DNA from: RGIG8775 sp045128735
GTDB taxonomy: Bacteria; Bacillota; Clostridia; Oscillospirales; CAG-272
NCBI GenBank assembly: GCA_045128735.1
Contig: JBGVRT010000120.1
Coordinates: 127,780-191,779 of the forward strand
Direction of reading: 5' to 3'
Length of the DNA: 64,000 bases
Shown: positions 44,551-53,062 of the stretch, piece by piece
Numbering within the stretch: the stretch's first letter is position 1
How the letters are laid out: each line of letters opens with the position of its first letter
The notes under the pieces: model-generated
Told to the model about the DNA's origin: nothing
The model's database searches: none
The model's input: only the letters and a program-made list of their open reading frames with translations
Program-made: the position numbers and the translations under genes

Positions 44551-45797
44551 GTGATAATCGAAAAGTAATCGTCGTGGGCGGCGGTGCGGCGGGTATGGTT
44601 GCGGCGATAAGCGCGGCGAGATACGGCGCAGAGGTAACTTTGTTTGAAAAGAACGACCGCCTCGGCAAAAAATTGCGCATAACGGGTAAGGGAAGGTGTA
44701 ACCTTACAAACGATTGCGATATAGGCGAGTTTATGAAAAATGTGCCTACTAATCCGCGCTTTCTTTACGGCGCGCTTAACAGATTTTCCACAGAGGACAC
44801 CAAAAGCTTCTTCGAGGAGCTTGGAGTGCCGCTTAAAACCGAACGCGGAAAGCGTGTTTTTCCCGTGTCGGATAAGGCCCAGGACGTTGTTGATGCGCTT
44901 GTTAAGGCGTGTCGTAGCGAAGGTGTTAATATTGTTTTTGAAAAGGTGCGGGATCTTGTGGTAAATGAGGGCACCGTGGTAGGCGTTAAGACCGAAAAGG
45001 GTGAGCTTCTTGCCGATGCGGTAATAGTAGCTACCGGCGGAATGTCTTACAGACAGACAGGCTCTGACGGTGACGGCTACCGATTCGCAAAGCAAATGGG
45101 CTTAAAGGTGACATCTCTTGTACCTTCGCTCGTTCCCATAGTGTCTCAAAGCCGAATATGCGCGAGGATGCAGGGGCTTTCACTTCGCAACGTGGCGCTC
45201 AAAATCGTAGATAAGTCAAGCGGCAAAAAGGTTTACGAGGACTTTGGCGAAATGATGTTTACTCACTTTGGCGTAACAGGACCGCTTATTCTTTCGGCGT
45301 CGGCGCATATTCCCGACATAAACCGAGTATCATACGAGGCGCAGATAGACCTTAAGCCTGCGCTTGATATAAAAACGCTTGATACGCGTTTACTTTCGGA
45401 TTTTTCAAAGTTTGCCAACCGCGACTTTGCCAATTCTTTGGGCGAGCTTCTGCCGCAAAAAATGATAGACGTGGTTATAGAGCTTTCGGGAATCCCCCCA
45501 CATAAAAAGGTCAACTCCATAACGCGAGAGGAAAGACAGCACCTTGTTGAGCTGATAAAATGCTTCCGCGTTTCGCTTGACGGCTTCCGCCCTATAAATG
45601 AAGCAATAATAACCAAGGGCGGCGTAGACGTAAAGCAGATAATTCCAAGTACTATGCGGGCAAAGGGAGTAGGCGGACTTTACTTTGCGGGCGAGGTGCT
45701 CGACGTTGACGCCTATACGGGCGGATTTAACTTGCAAATAGCATTTTCCACCGCCGTTGTTGCGGGCGAGAGCGCCGCAATGGGCGAGTGGGAGTAA
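44547..45797 (+). CDS. HI0933/YhiN-family FAD-dependent oxidoreductase
   Basis: This 416-residue flavoprotein of the HI0933 family is widespread but biochemically undefined. The FAD-binding loop VVGGGAAGMVAAISA is at residues 9-23, followed by LGKKLRITGKGRCNLTN, the family signature; the C-terminus has FAGEVLDVDAYTGGFNLQ. It overlaps the RpiR gene by 4 bases and has no strong ribosome site of its own, so translation is probably coupled. Confidence 0.9.
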   Translation: MSDNRKVIVVGGGAAGMVAAISAARYGAEVTLFEKNDRLGKKLRITGKGRCNLTNDCDIGEFMKNVPTNPRFLYGALNRFSTEDTKSFFEELGVPLKTERGKRVFPVSDKAQDVVDALVKACRSEGVNIVFEKVRDLVVNEGTVVGVKTEKGELLADAVIVATGGMSYRQTGSDGDGYRFAKQMGLKVTSLVPSLVPIVSQSRICARMQGLSLRNVALKIVDKSSGKKVYEDFGEMMFTHFGVTGPLILSASAHIPDINRVSYEAQIDLKPALDIKTLDTRLLSDFSKFANRDFANSLGELLPQKMIDVVIELSGIPPHKKVNSITREERQHLVELIKCFRVSLDGFRPINEAIITKGGVDVKQIIPSTMRAKGVGGLYFAGEVLDVDAYTGGFNLQIAFSTAVVAGESAAMGEWE

Positions 45798-45807
45798 GGA
45801 GGAATAT

Positions 45808-46641
45808 ATGAAATTTCAGTATCTTGGAACTGCGGCTGCGGAGGGAATCCCCGCGTTTGCGTGCGACTGCGCTGCTTGTAAGCGCTCACGAGAAATCGGC
45901 GGACGTGCGGTAAGAACGCGCTCACAGGCTATAATTGATAACAAGCTTCTTATTGACTTTCCCGCAGATACAATGATGCACACCCATATGCACAAAATAG
46001 ATCTTCTCAGCGTGACGGACTGTATAATAACTCATAGTCACTACGACCACCTTCATCCCGTGGATTTTGCGAATTACCGTCCGGGCTTTGCTCACACGCC
46101 CGATGGATGGCATATGACGCTTCACGGCTCAAAGGAAGTGGGCGAGGCTGTCGCTCCGCATCTGGCGGGAAAGCTGACGGAACTGAATATTATTTCTTTT
46201 GAGCAGATAGAGGTCTTTGTTCCCAAACAAATAGGCGGATATACCGTAACTCCGCTAAAGGCAATTCACGATCCAAAGTCAGGACCTGTGTTCTATCAAA
46301 TATCCGACGGCGAAAAAACGGTGGTTTACGGTAACGATACAAACTATTTCGACGATTCGGTTTGGGAGTATTGGGAAAAGACAAAGCCTCACTTCGATAT
46401 GGTTTCTCTCGACTGTACCAATGCCTGCAAGCCTATGACGTACAAGGGGCATATGAGCCTTGCAGAGAATATAAAGGTGAAAGCGCGTATGCTTGAAATG
46501 GGCATTGCCGACGAAAATACTACCTTTATCTGCCACCATTTCTCGCACAACGGCGATAACGTTGTATACGATGAATTCGTACCGATGGCGGCAAAAGAGG
46601 GATTTCTCGTGTCCTACGACGGAATGATATTACATATATAA
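45808..46641 (+). CDS. PhnP-like metallo-beta-lactamase-fold phosphodiesterase
   Basis: This 277-residue MBL-fold protein is similar to PhnP, which opens cyclic ribose phosphates. It starts MKFQYLGTAAAEGIPA and has CDCAACKRS, the extra zinc-binding Cys cluster of the PhnP group, then the two-metal motif THSHYDHLHPVDF, VYGNDTNYF and HHFSHNG. No phosphonate-lyase genes are present, so the substrate may be another cyclic phosphodiester. The ATG at 45808 has AGGAGG directly upstream; an in-frame start 51 bases earlier lies inside the preceding gene. Confidence 0.85.
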   Translation: MKFQYLGTAAAEGIPAFACDCAACKRSREIGGRAVRTRSQAIIDNKLLIDFPADTMMHTHMHKIDLLSVTDCIITHSHYDHLHPVDFANYRPGFAHTPDGWHMTLHGSKEVGEAVAPHLAGKLTELNIISFEQIEVFVPKQIGGYTVTPLKAIHDPKSGPVFYQISDGEKTVVYGNDTNYFDDSVWEYWEKTKPHFDMVSLDCTNACKPMTYKGHMSLAENIKVKARMLEMGIADENTTFICHHFSHNGDNVVYDEFVPMAAKEGFLVSYDGMILHI

Positions 46642-46654
46642 AAGGAGAATGTTT

Positions 46655-47323
46655 ATGTATAAAATAGCAATAGACGGTCCCAGCGGAGCAGGCAAAAGCA
46701 CGGTTGCAAAGGCTCTTTCGAAAAAGATGGGAATAGTTTACGTTGATACGGGAGCGCTTTACCGCACAGTGGGATATTATATCCGTTCGGTCGGCGCTGA
46801 TCCTAAGTCGGCAGAGCAGGTGACACCTCATCTTGCCGATATAAATATTGAGCTTAAATACGAAAACGGCGCACAGTTCGTTTACCTTAACGGAGAAAAT
46901 CTCGGAGATAAGATCAGAGAGCCCGAAATATCTATGTACGCGTCGGCTGTTTCGGCAATTCCCGCGGTAAGAGCATTCCTGCTTGAAACTCAGAAAGCGG
47001 TTGCGAGAACAAATAACGTTGTTATGGACGGCAGAGATATCGGAACCGTTATTCTCCCCGACGCGGAGGTAAAAATATTCCTCACCGCATCGGCGGAGTG
47101 CCGAGCAAATCGCCGAGTTCTTGAGCTTAAGGAAAAGGGAATAGAGGAGAGCTACGAAAAGGTGCTCAGCGAAATGATAGAGCGTGACAACAACGATAAA
47201 AACCGAGACGTTGCCCCCGCCGTACCCGCTGACGATGCTGTAATACTTGATAATTCCGACCTTACTTTTGAACAGACTCTTGAGAAAATAATCGAGATTG
47301 CAAAGCAGAGGGTAGATATATGA
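46655..47323 (+). CDS. cmk: Cytidylate kinase
   Basis: Cmk phosphorylates CMP and dCMP with ATP. The 222-residue product has a P-loop IDGPSGAGKST (residues 6-16), VDTGALYRTVGYY and MDGRDIGTVILPDAEVK, all typical. The ATG at 46655 has AGGAG 7 bases upstream; the ATG at 46649 is too close to that site. It starts the conserved cmk-plsC-ispH/rpsA series found in many Clostridia. Confidence 0.96.
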   Translation: MYKIAIDGPSGAGKSTVAKALSKKMGIVYVDTGALYRTVGYYIRSVGADPKSAEQVTPHLADINIELKYENGAQFVYLNGENLGDKIREPEISMYASAVSAIPAVRAFLLETQKAVARTNNVVMDGRDIGTVILPDAEVKIFLTASAECRANRRVLELKEKGIEESYEKVLSEMIERDNNDKNRDVAPAVPADDAVILDNSDLTFEQTLEKIIEIAKQRVDI

Positions 47324-47940
47324 CGGGAGCGTACAAGTTTATATACACCAAGCTTAAATGGGCGATAAAATTCATTTATCAGCTTAAATTTGTAGGCACC
47401 GAGAACGAGCCCGATGAAGGACCTCTTTTGGTGTGTTCAAACCATATTTCGGCGGCAGACCCTTTTCTTGTAAGTGCCGCAACGAGAAATCAGATAAGCT
47501 ATATGGCTAAAAAAGAGCTTTTCCGCATTCCTGTTCTCCGCAGTATCCTTTACAGTGCGGGTAGCTTTCCCGTTGACCGCAAGGGAAGTGACGTGGGCGC
47601 GGTGAAAAAGGCTATTGCCATACTTAATGAGGGCGGCAGAGTCGGCATCTTTCCGCAGGGAACACGCCGCCCCGGTGAAGACCCGAGAAGCACAGAGGTC
47701 AAAAACGGCGCGGCAATGATAGCGGCGCGTACGGGCGTTGATATTCTTCCCGTATTCGTACATAGAAAGAATAACACACCAAGACTGTTCAGAAAAACAA
47801 CTGTAATCGTAGGAAAGCCAATTAAATTCTCGGAGCTTAATTATGATCCCGAAAAAAACGGTGAGTACGCCCGAATTTCTCAATTGATATTCGACGAGGT
47901 GTGCAAGCTCGGCGAGGAGTTTGTAAAATGCCAAAAGTAA
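47320..47940 (+). CDS. plsC: 1-acyl-sn-glycerol-3-phosphate acyltransferase
   Basis: PlsC makes phosphatidic acid by acylating lysophosphatidate at the membrane. The 206-residue product has acyltransferase motif I CSNHISAADPFL (H-x4-D), motif II FPVDRKG and motif III FPQGTRRPGE. Its ATG overlaps the cmk stop (ATGA), and its last 13 bases overlap the ispH-rpsA start, so three housekeeping proteins are translationally linked. Confidence 0.93.
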   Translation: MTGAYKFIYTKLKWAIKFIYQLKFVGTENEPDEGPLLVCSNHISAADPFLVSAATRNQISYMAKKELFRIPVLRSILYSAGSFPVDRKGSDVGAVKKAIAILNEGGRVGIFPQGTRRPGEDPRSTEVKNGAAMIAARTGVDILPVFVHRKNNTPRLFRKTTVIVGKPIKFSELNYDPEKNGEYARISQLIFDEVCKLGEEFVKCQK

Positions 47941-49964
47941 CGGTTGCCGAAAACGCAGGCTTTTGCTTTGGCGTAAAGCGTGCCGCCGATAAAATTGAAA
48001 AGGCTATAAAGCAAAATAGCGGCGAGAGACTTTATACCCTCGGACATCTCATCCATAATCCCACGTATAACGCGCGTCTTGCCGATTCGGGGGTGGGTAC
48101 GGTTGATTCCGACGGTATAGAGGAGCTTGCCAAAACAGCGTCCGAAAGCTCGCCCGTGCGCCTTTTCCTGCGCGCTCACGGCGTGGCAAAACAAACCGAG
48201 GAGCTTCTTGCGAAGCTTCACGAAGAAAACCGATTCTTTAATTATGAGGATTGTACCTGTCCGTACGTTAAAAAAATCCATAAAATAGCCGCTGATTATT
48301 CCTCGGATGAAAATATTTTCATTCTTATGGGGTGCGAAACTCATCCCGAGGTGGTGGGGATAATGAGCTATTTTGTGGGAGAAAAGTATGTTTTTGACTC
48401 TTTTGAAAGCTTTGAAAAAGTGGCAAAAAATGGAAGTGTGGTCAATTTGCACAAAAAAACGCCGATTTTGACCGCTCAAACGACCTTTAATTTGTCGGAG
48501 TGGGAAAAAACTCAAAAATTTTTCAAAAACCTATGTACAAATCCGATAATTTTTGATACAATATGTAATGTTACGGAAAAAAGACAGCTTGAGGCTGCCG
48601 CACTCTCCGATAAGTGTGATATGATGATCGTTATAGGCGGAAAAGAAAGCTCTAATACCGCCAAGCTGGCGCAGATATGCGGCGAACGGTGCAAGAACAC
48701 TTATTGGGTGGAGACAGCGGCAGAGCTTGCCGACTTTTTACCGAACATCCACGAAAACGTGGGAATTGTCGCGGGCGCTTCAACACCCGACGACATAATA
48801 GAGGAGGTAAACAAAAAAATGAGCGAACAAGAAAATTTTGCGCAAATGCTCGAGGAATCTTTCAAAACTTTAAATACAGGAGACACCGTTACCGGAATAG
48901 TAACCAAAGTTACAGACACCGATCTGCAGCTTGACCTTGGAACTAAGGTTACAGGCGTAATCAAGGCCGAAAAGATAACAGATGATTCTTCTGTTAAGCT
49001 TTCCGAGATGTTCAAGGTGGGTGACGAAGTTGAAGCTTTCGTTATCCGCGTAAGCGACATTGAGGGTGTTGCTGAGCTCGATAAGAAGCGTGTTGACTCT
49101 GACAAGAACTGGGTCAAGATCGTTGAGGCTTGTAACAACGGCGATATCCTTGAGGGTAAGGTAACAAAGGCAGTAAAGGGCGGAGTAGTTACAGTTGTTG
49201 ATTCTGTTGAGATCTTCGTTCCCGCATCCCAGACAGGCGTTCCGAGAGACGGAGACCTTAACGTACTCGTTGGTACAAACGTTAAGCTTAAGGTTATCGA
49301 GATCAAGGACTACCACAAGAGAGCAGTAGGCTCTATCCGTGTCGTTCTCCGCGAGGAGCGCAAGGCACAGGAGGCAGAGTTCTGGGCAACGATCGAAGAG
49401 GGCAAGCAGTTCACAGGCAAGGTTAAGAGCATGACAAGCTACGGCGCGTTCGTAGACCTTGGCGGCGTTGACGGAATGGTACACGCATCCGAGCTTTCCT
49501 GGAAGCACATCAAGAGCCCCGCAGAGGTTGTGGCTATCGGAGACGAGATCACAGTATTCGTTAAGAGCTTCGACGTTGAGAAGAAGAGAATTTCTCTTGG
49601 TTACAAGACCGAGGATACAAACCCCTGGTTCATCTTCAAGAATACATACAACGTAGGCGACGTTGTATCTGTTAAGATCGTAAATATGATGCCCTTCGGT
49701 GCATTCGCTGAAATTGTTGACGGCGTAGACGGACTTATCCATATTTCTCAGATCGCACAGAACAGGATCGCAAAGCCTGCTGACGTTCTTGAGCTTGGTC
49801 AGGTTGTTGACGTTAAGATCACAGAGATCGACGACGAGAAGCAGAAGGTAAGCCTTTCTATCAGAGCACTCCTTGATGAGGCTCAGGCAGAGGAAGAGGC
49901 TATGCCCGAGGCAGAGGCTGTTGAGGAGGTTGCTGAAGAAGCTACCGAGGAAACTGCTGAGTAA
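47928..49964 (+). CDS. IspH reductase / ribosomal protein S1 fusion
   Basis: Residues 1 to about 290 are 4-hydroxy-3-methylbut-2-enyl diphosphate reductase (IspH/LytB), the last step of the MEP isoprenoid pathway; Fe-S ligand C13 is in AGFCFGVKRA, with CTCPYV and a third Cys in TICNVT, and GGKESSNT follows. From about 298 to the end are four S1 RNA-binding domains (for example SYGAFVDLGGVDGMVHASE and PFGAFAEIVDGVDGLIHIS) and an acidic tail, matching Firmicute RpsA. This fusion is known in Clostridia. The ATG at 47928 has GGAG 8 bases upstream. The S1 half uses noticeably more restricted codons than the IspH half, and an internal ribosome site precedes M298. Confidence 0.94.
   Translation: MPKVTVAENAGFCFGVKRAADKIEKAIKQNSGERLYTLGHLIHNPTYNARLADSGVGTVDSDGIEELAKTASESSPVRLFLRAHGVAKQTEELLAKLHEENRFFNYEDCTCPYVKKIHKIAADYSSDENIFILMGCETHPEVVGIMSYFVGEKYVFDSFESFEKVAKNGSVVNLHKKTPILTAQTTFNLSEWEKTQKFFKNLCTNPIIFDTICNVTEKRQLEAAALSDKCDMMIVIGGKESSNTAKLAQICGERCKNTYWVETAAELADFLPNIHENVGIVAGASTPDDIIEEVNKKMSEQENFAQMLEESFKTLNTGDTVTGIVTKVTDTDLQLDLGTKVTGVIKAEKITDDSSVKLSEMFKVGDEVEAFVIRVSDIEGVAELDKKRVDSDKNWVKIVEACNNGDILEGKVTKAVKGGVVTVVDSVEIFVPASQTGVPRDGDLNVLVGTNVKLKVIEIKDYHKRAVGSIRVVLREERKAQEAEFWATIEEGKQFTGKVKSMTSYGAFVDLGGVDGMVHASELSWKHIKSPAEVVAIGDEITVFVKSFDVEKKRISLGYKTEDTNPWFIFKNTYNVGDVVSVKIVNMMPFGAFAEIVDGVDGLIHISQIAQNRIAKPADVLELGQVVDVKITEIDDEKQKVSLSIRALLDEAQAEEEAMPEAEAVEEVAEEATEETAE
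48802..48821 (+). promoter_or_regulatory. Internal ribosome site before the S1 half
   Basis: AGGAGG at 48802-48807 lies 11 bases before an in-frame ATG at 48819 (codon 298), exactly at the IspH/S1 junction. It could yield a free S1-like protein in addition to the fusion. Confidence 0.5.
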
Positions 49965-49976
49965 TTGTTAAAATCG

Positions 49977-50001
49977 GGGGTTGTCGCTTTGCGTCAACCC
50001 C
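49977..50001 (+). terminator. Hairpin between ispH-rpsA and the UPF0340 gene
   Basis: GGGGTTG and CAACCCC pair, with an inner CGC/GCG closing a TTT loop and one T-T mismatch. No T run follows, so it may be a weak terminator or an mRNA stability element. Confidence 0.5.
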
Positions 50002-50020
50002 TAAATTTACGGAGAAAAAT

Positions 50021-50569
50021 ATGTTTGAAGAAATCCGAAAAAACGCCAGCGTAGCGATTCGCGAGCTTGTGGAGACAGCTGGACTTGAGGCGGGCGACCT
50101 TTTGGTTGTGGGCTGTTCTTCCTCTGAGATCGTCGGCGGAAAAATAGGTAAAAATTCAAGCCTCGAGGCGGCGGAGGCAGTGTTCGAGGAGATATATCCT
50201 TTCCTTAAGGAAAAGGGAATATACCTTGCGGCACAGTGCTGTGAGCACCTTAACAGAGCTATAATAATCGAGGCTGAGTGTGCAAAGGCGCGCGGTTACG
50301 AGATAGTATCGGTTATCCCTCAGCCCAAGGCAGGCGGCTCTTTCGCAACTACGGCTTATAAGAATTTCAAAGCACCCGTAGCCGTCGAGGAAATCCGTGC
50401 AGACGCGGGGCTCGACATAGGTGGCACGCTTATAGGGATGCATCTTAAGCGCGTTGCGGTGCCCGTAAGACTTTCCGTTAAGAATATCGGAGAGGCGAAT
50501 ATTCTCTGCGCAAGAACAAGACCCAAGTTCATAGGCGGCTCACGCGCGGTGTATCCTGAAAATACTTAA
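50021..50569 (+). CDS. UPF0340/TIGR01440 family protein
   Basis: This 182-residue cytoplasmic protein belongs to the YwlG-like UPF0340 family, conserved in Firmicutes and of unknown function. Typical stretches are VVGCSSSEIVGGKIG, LAAQCCEHLNRA, GGSFATTAY and IGGTLIGMHLKRVAVPVR. GGAG lies 7 bases before the ATG. It is the last gene before a strong terminator. Confidence 0.9.
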   Translation: MFEEIRKNASVAIRELVETAGLEAGDLLVVGCSSSEIVGGKIGKNSSLEAAEAVFEEIYPFLKEKGIYLAAQCCEHLNRAIIIEAECAKARGYEIVSVIPQPKAGGSFATTAYKNFKAPVAVEEIRADAGLDIGGTLIGMHLKRVAVPVRLSVKNIGEANILCARTRPKFIGGSRAVYPENT

Positions 50570-50574
50570 CGCCC

Positions 50575-50613
50575 AAATAAGGTCGGGAAATTGCTCCCAA
50601 CCTTATTTTTTTT
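50575..50613 (+). terminator. Terminator after the UPF0340 gene
   Basis: AAATAAGGT and ACCTTATTT pair around an inner GGGA/TCCC stem, followed by eight or more T's. Confidence 0.9.
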
Positions 50614-50660
50614 GTTAAAAAATAAACGTATGAATATGTAGATTTTTGTTGTAAAAAGTC

Positions 50661-50689
50661 TTGACATTTGGGGATGAAAGTGCTATTAT
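50661..50689 (+). promoter_or_regulatory. Promoter of the cation/proton antiporter gene
   Basis: TTGACA, 17 bases, TATTAT. The leader to the ATG (about 70 bases) holds two hairpins: CGCGGAA/TTCCGCG at 50701-50717 and GCCGC/GCGGC at 50739-50753. Confidence 0.82.
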
Positions 50690-50767
50690 ATAACTGTTTG
50701 CGCGGAAGCTTTCCGCGTATCTTGAATTATTACAGTCAGCCGCGTTATGCGGCACGAAAGGATTTTT

Positions 50768-52060
50768 ATGGATATCTTACTCAGTATCGCCATCGCTCTT
50801 TTTGCAGGTCTGCTTATGACCCGTGTAATCAAACCGTTTGGACTTCCCGCGGTAACGGGCTACCTTATCGCAGGTATTCTTGTCGGTCCCTTTTGCCTCG
50901 GTTTGCTCGGAAACGCTCTCGGAATCGCGGGGCTTGGTTTTGGCTCGCTTGAATACGTGGAGCATTTCGGTGTTATTTCCGACGTAGCTCTCGGCTTTAT
51001 CGCCTTTTCTATCGGTAATGAGTTCAGACTTTCTCAGCTTAAGCAGATAGGAAAGCAAGCTACTGTAATCGCTGTTTTTCAGGCAATAACCGCAACGGTT
51101 TTGGTTGATATTGCACTTGTGGTTCTCAGCCTTATTCTCGGTCAGGATAAGCTTCCCATAAGCGTTGCAATCACACTTGGCGCAGTGGCTACCGCTACCG
51201 CACCTGCGGCAACTCTTATGGTCGTCCGTCAGTATAAGGCAAAGGGCAAGCTTACCGATATACTTCTTCCCATCGTCGCCCTTGACGACGCGGTAGGACT
51301 TATAGTTTTTGCTGTATCCTTCGGAATTGCAAAGGGAATGATAAGCGGCAATATTGACGTTTACTCTATCGTGCTCAATCCCATTATAGAGATAGTTGCT
51401 TCGCTTCTCCTTGGCGCAATAATGGGCTTCCTGCTTTCGCAGGCTGAAAAGTTTTTCCACTCGCGCAGTAAGCGTCTTTCGGTGTCGGTAACCGCCGTTA
51501 TACTTACCGTGGCAATTACGATGCTTAAGTTTGAGATTGGTCCTGTTCATGTTGGATTCTCGTCACTACTTACTTGTATGATGCTCGGAACGATATTCTG
51601 CAATTTCTGTGAATCCTCTGAGGAGCTTATGGACAGAGTTGACAGATGGACAACACCGCTGTTTATCCTTTTCTTTGTTATAAGCGGTGCGGAGCTTGAG
51701 CTTAACGTATTCCTTGATATCGCTATCGTTGGTATCGGTCTCGTTTACATCATCTTCCGTTCTTTCGGTAAATACTTTGGTGCCTACGCAAGCGCAAAGG
51801 CGGTTAAGTGTGATGACAATATTGTTAAGTATCTCGGAATCACACTTCTTCCTCAGGCAGGCGTTGCTCTTGGTATGTCGGTTACAGCACAACAGCTCGG
51901 CGCGTATGAGGGAAGTCTTGTGAGAAATATAATCCTTTTCTCAGTGCTTATTTATGAGCTTGTAGGTCCTATGCTTACAAAGTGGGCACTTACAAAGGCG
52001 GGCGAAATTATCCCCGAACACAGAAAGTCATCTAAGATAATCAACTCCGACAGAATATAA
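50768..52060 (+). CDS. Cation:proton antiporter (CPA2/KefB-like)
   Basis: This 430-residue integral membrane antiporter exchanges Na+ or K+ for H+. It has about 12-13 hydrophobic segments and the Na_H_Exchanger fold: PAVTGYLIAGILVGP near the start, TLGAVATATAPAATLMV in the discontinuous helix, and VALDDAVGLIVFA with paired acidic residues in the ion site. No RCK/TrkA-N regulatory domain is present. The ATG at 50768 has AAAGGA 5 bases upstream. It sits alone between a promoter and a hairpin. Confidence 0.92.
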   Translation: MDILLSIAIALFAGLLMTRVIKPFGLPAVTGYLIAGILVGPFCLGLLGNALGIAGLGFGSLEYVEHFGVISDVALGFIAFSIGNEFRLSQLKQIGKQATVIAVFQAITATVLVDIALVVLSLILGQDKLPISVAITLGAVATATAPAATLMVVRQYKAKGKLTDILLPIVALDDAVGLIVFAVSFGIAKGMISGNIDVYSIVLNPIIEIVASLLLGAIMGFLLSQAEKFFHSRSKRLSVSVTAVILTVAITMLKFEIGPVHVGFSSLLTCMMLGTIFCNFCESSEELMDRVDRWTTPLFILFFVISGAELELNVFLDIAIVGIGLVYIIFRSFGKYFGAYASAKAVKCDDNIVKYLGITLLPQAGVALGMSVTAQQLGAYEGSLVRNIILFSVLIYELVGPMLTKWALTKAGEIIPEHRKSSKIINSDRI

Positions 52061-52068
52061 AATACAGT

Positions 52069-52101
52069 AATGTGCGTACAGTTTTTGGTTGTACGCACAT
52101 T
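52069..52101 (+). terminator. Hairpin after the antiporter gene
   Basis: A 12-bp perfect stem (AATGTGCGTACA/TGTACGCACATT) with a 9-base loop. No T run follows, so termination may be partial; the PocR-type regulator begins 24 bases later. Confidence 0.6.
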
Positions 52102-52124
52102 CGCTTTAATGAAAGGAGCAAAAA

Positions 52125-52964
52125 ATGCTCAGCTTTGATATGGAAGAGATATCTTCGATAATGAACGATATCAGTCTTATAACCAAGATAAAGTTTGACT
52201 TGTATGATAAGGATTTCAATATACTTCACGGCGACGGAAGCGCAATGTGCAGCCTGTGTACGCTTGTAAGAACCTGCCCAGAGTGCCACCGAAAATGTAT
52301 AGAATCCGATCGTATAGGATTTGCTCACTCAGAAAAGACCGCTAAATCGTATACCTATAAATGCCATATGGGGCTTACCGAAACCGTTACCCCCATAATT
52401 TGTGAGGACAGCATAGTTGGATATCTTATGATCGGTCAAAAGCTTATGAGGGAGGATTTTGAGACGGTAAGAAAAAAGGTTGAGGAATTCCCCGATGAGG
52501 GGAAGCGTGGAAAGATGCTCGAAGCTCTTGGTAAAATGAAGTACACTACCATTGAGGAGCTTGACGCTATGTGTAATCTGGTGAAAATCTGCTCTTCATA
52601 TCTTCAAATGAAAAAGCTTGTAAAGTACAGAGAAACACCGCCCTATGTCTTGCTGAAAAACTATATTCTTATCCACTTGGCAGACGACCTTGATGTTAAA
52701 AAGCTGTGCAGGGAGTTCAAAATGTCCAAAAGCAGTTTGTATCTTTTGTCAAAGGAAGCCTTTGGAAAGGGAATAACCGAATACGTTGAGGAGCTTCGCA
52801 TCGAAAAAGCAAAAGAGATGTTGCGCACCACAGGCGATCCCGTCTCCTCGGTTGCCGAGCAGGTTGGATATTCCGACTCAAACTATTTTACAAAGGTATT
52901 CAAAAAGCACACCCAAGCTACTCCCAGTATGTGGCGAAAAGCTAACAATGGGATAAATGGTTAA
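52125..52964 (+). CDS. PocR-domain AraC-family regulator
   Basis: This 279-residue regulator has an N-terminal PocR sensory domain (about 1-150) with clustered cysteines (CSLCTLVRTCPECHRKC, later YKCHMGL), and an AraC double helix-turn-helix at the C-terminus (LCREFKMSKSSLYLLS and VAEQVGYSDSNYFTKVFK). PocR domains are thought to bind small metabolites such as propanediol-type ligands; the Cys cluster may bind metal or sense redox state. AAAGGAG lies 7 bases before the ATG. Its likely target is the cupin gene just downstream. Confidence 0.9.
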   Translation: MLSFDMEEISSIMNDISLITKIKFDLYDKDFNILHGDGSAMCSLCTLVRTCPECHRKCIESDRIGFAHSEKTAKSYTYKCHMGLTETVTPIICEDSIVGYLMIGQKLMREDFETVRKKVEEFPDEGKRGKMLEALGKMKYTTIEELDAMCNLVKICSSYLQMKKLVKYRETPPYVLLKNYILIHLADDLDVKKLCREFKMSKSSLYLLSKEAFGKGITEYVEELRIEKAKEMLRTTGDPVSSVAEQVGYSDSNYFTKVFKKHTQATPSMWRKANNGING

Positions 52965-53006
52965 AAAATAATCTAAATTTCTGATTTCAGAATTCATATT
53001 TCTATC

Positions 53007-53062
53007 AAAAAGCACCTCCTTTGTGTTAAAATGAGTTTAACGAAGAAAGGAAGGTGCTTTTT
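53007..53062 (+). promoter_or_regulatory. Extended hairpin burying the cupin gene ribosome site
   Basis: AAAAAGCACCTCCTTT (53007-53022) pairs with AAAGGAAGGTGCTTTTT (53046-53062) with one bulge, and inside it GTTAAA pairs with TTTAAC. The right arm is the Shine-Dalgarno region itself and ends, after five T's, directly at the ATG. It can act as a terminator for the PocR-AraC transcript and as a block to cupin translation. A TAAAAT at 53027-53032 inside the loop could be a -10 box. Confidence 0.6.
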
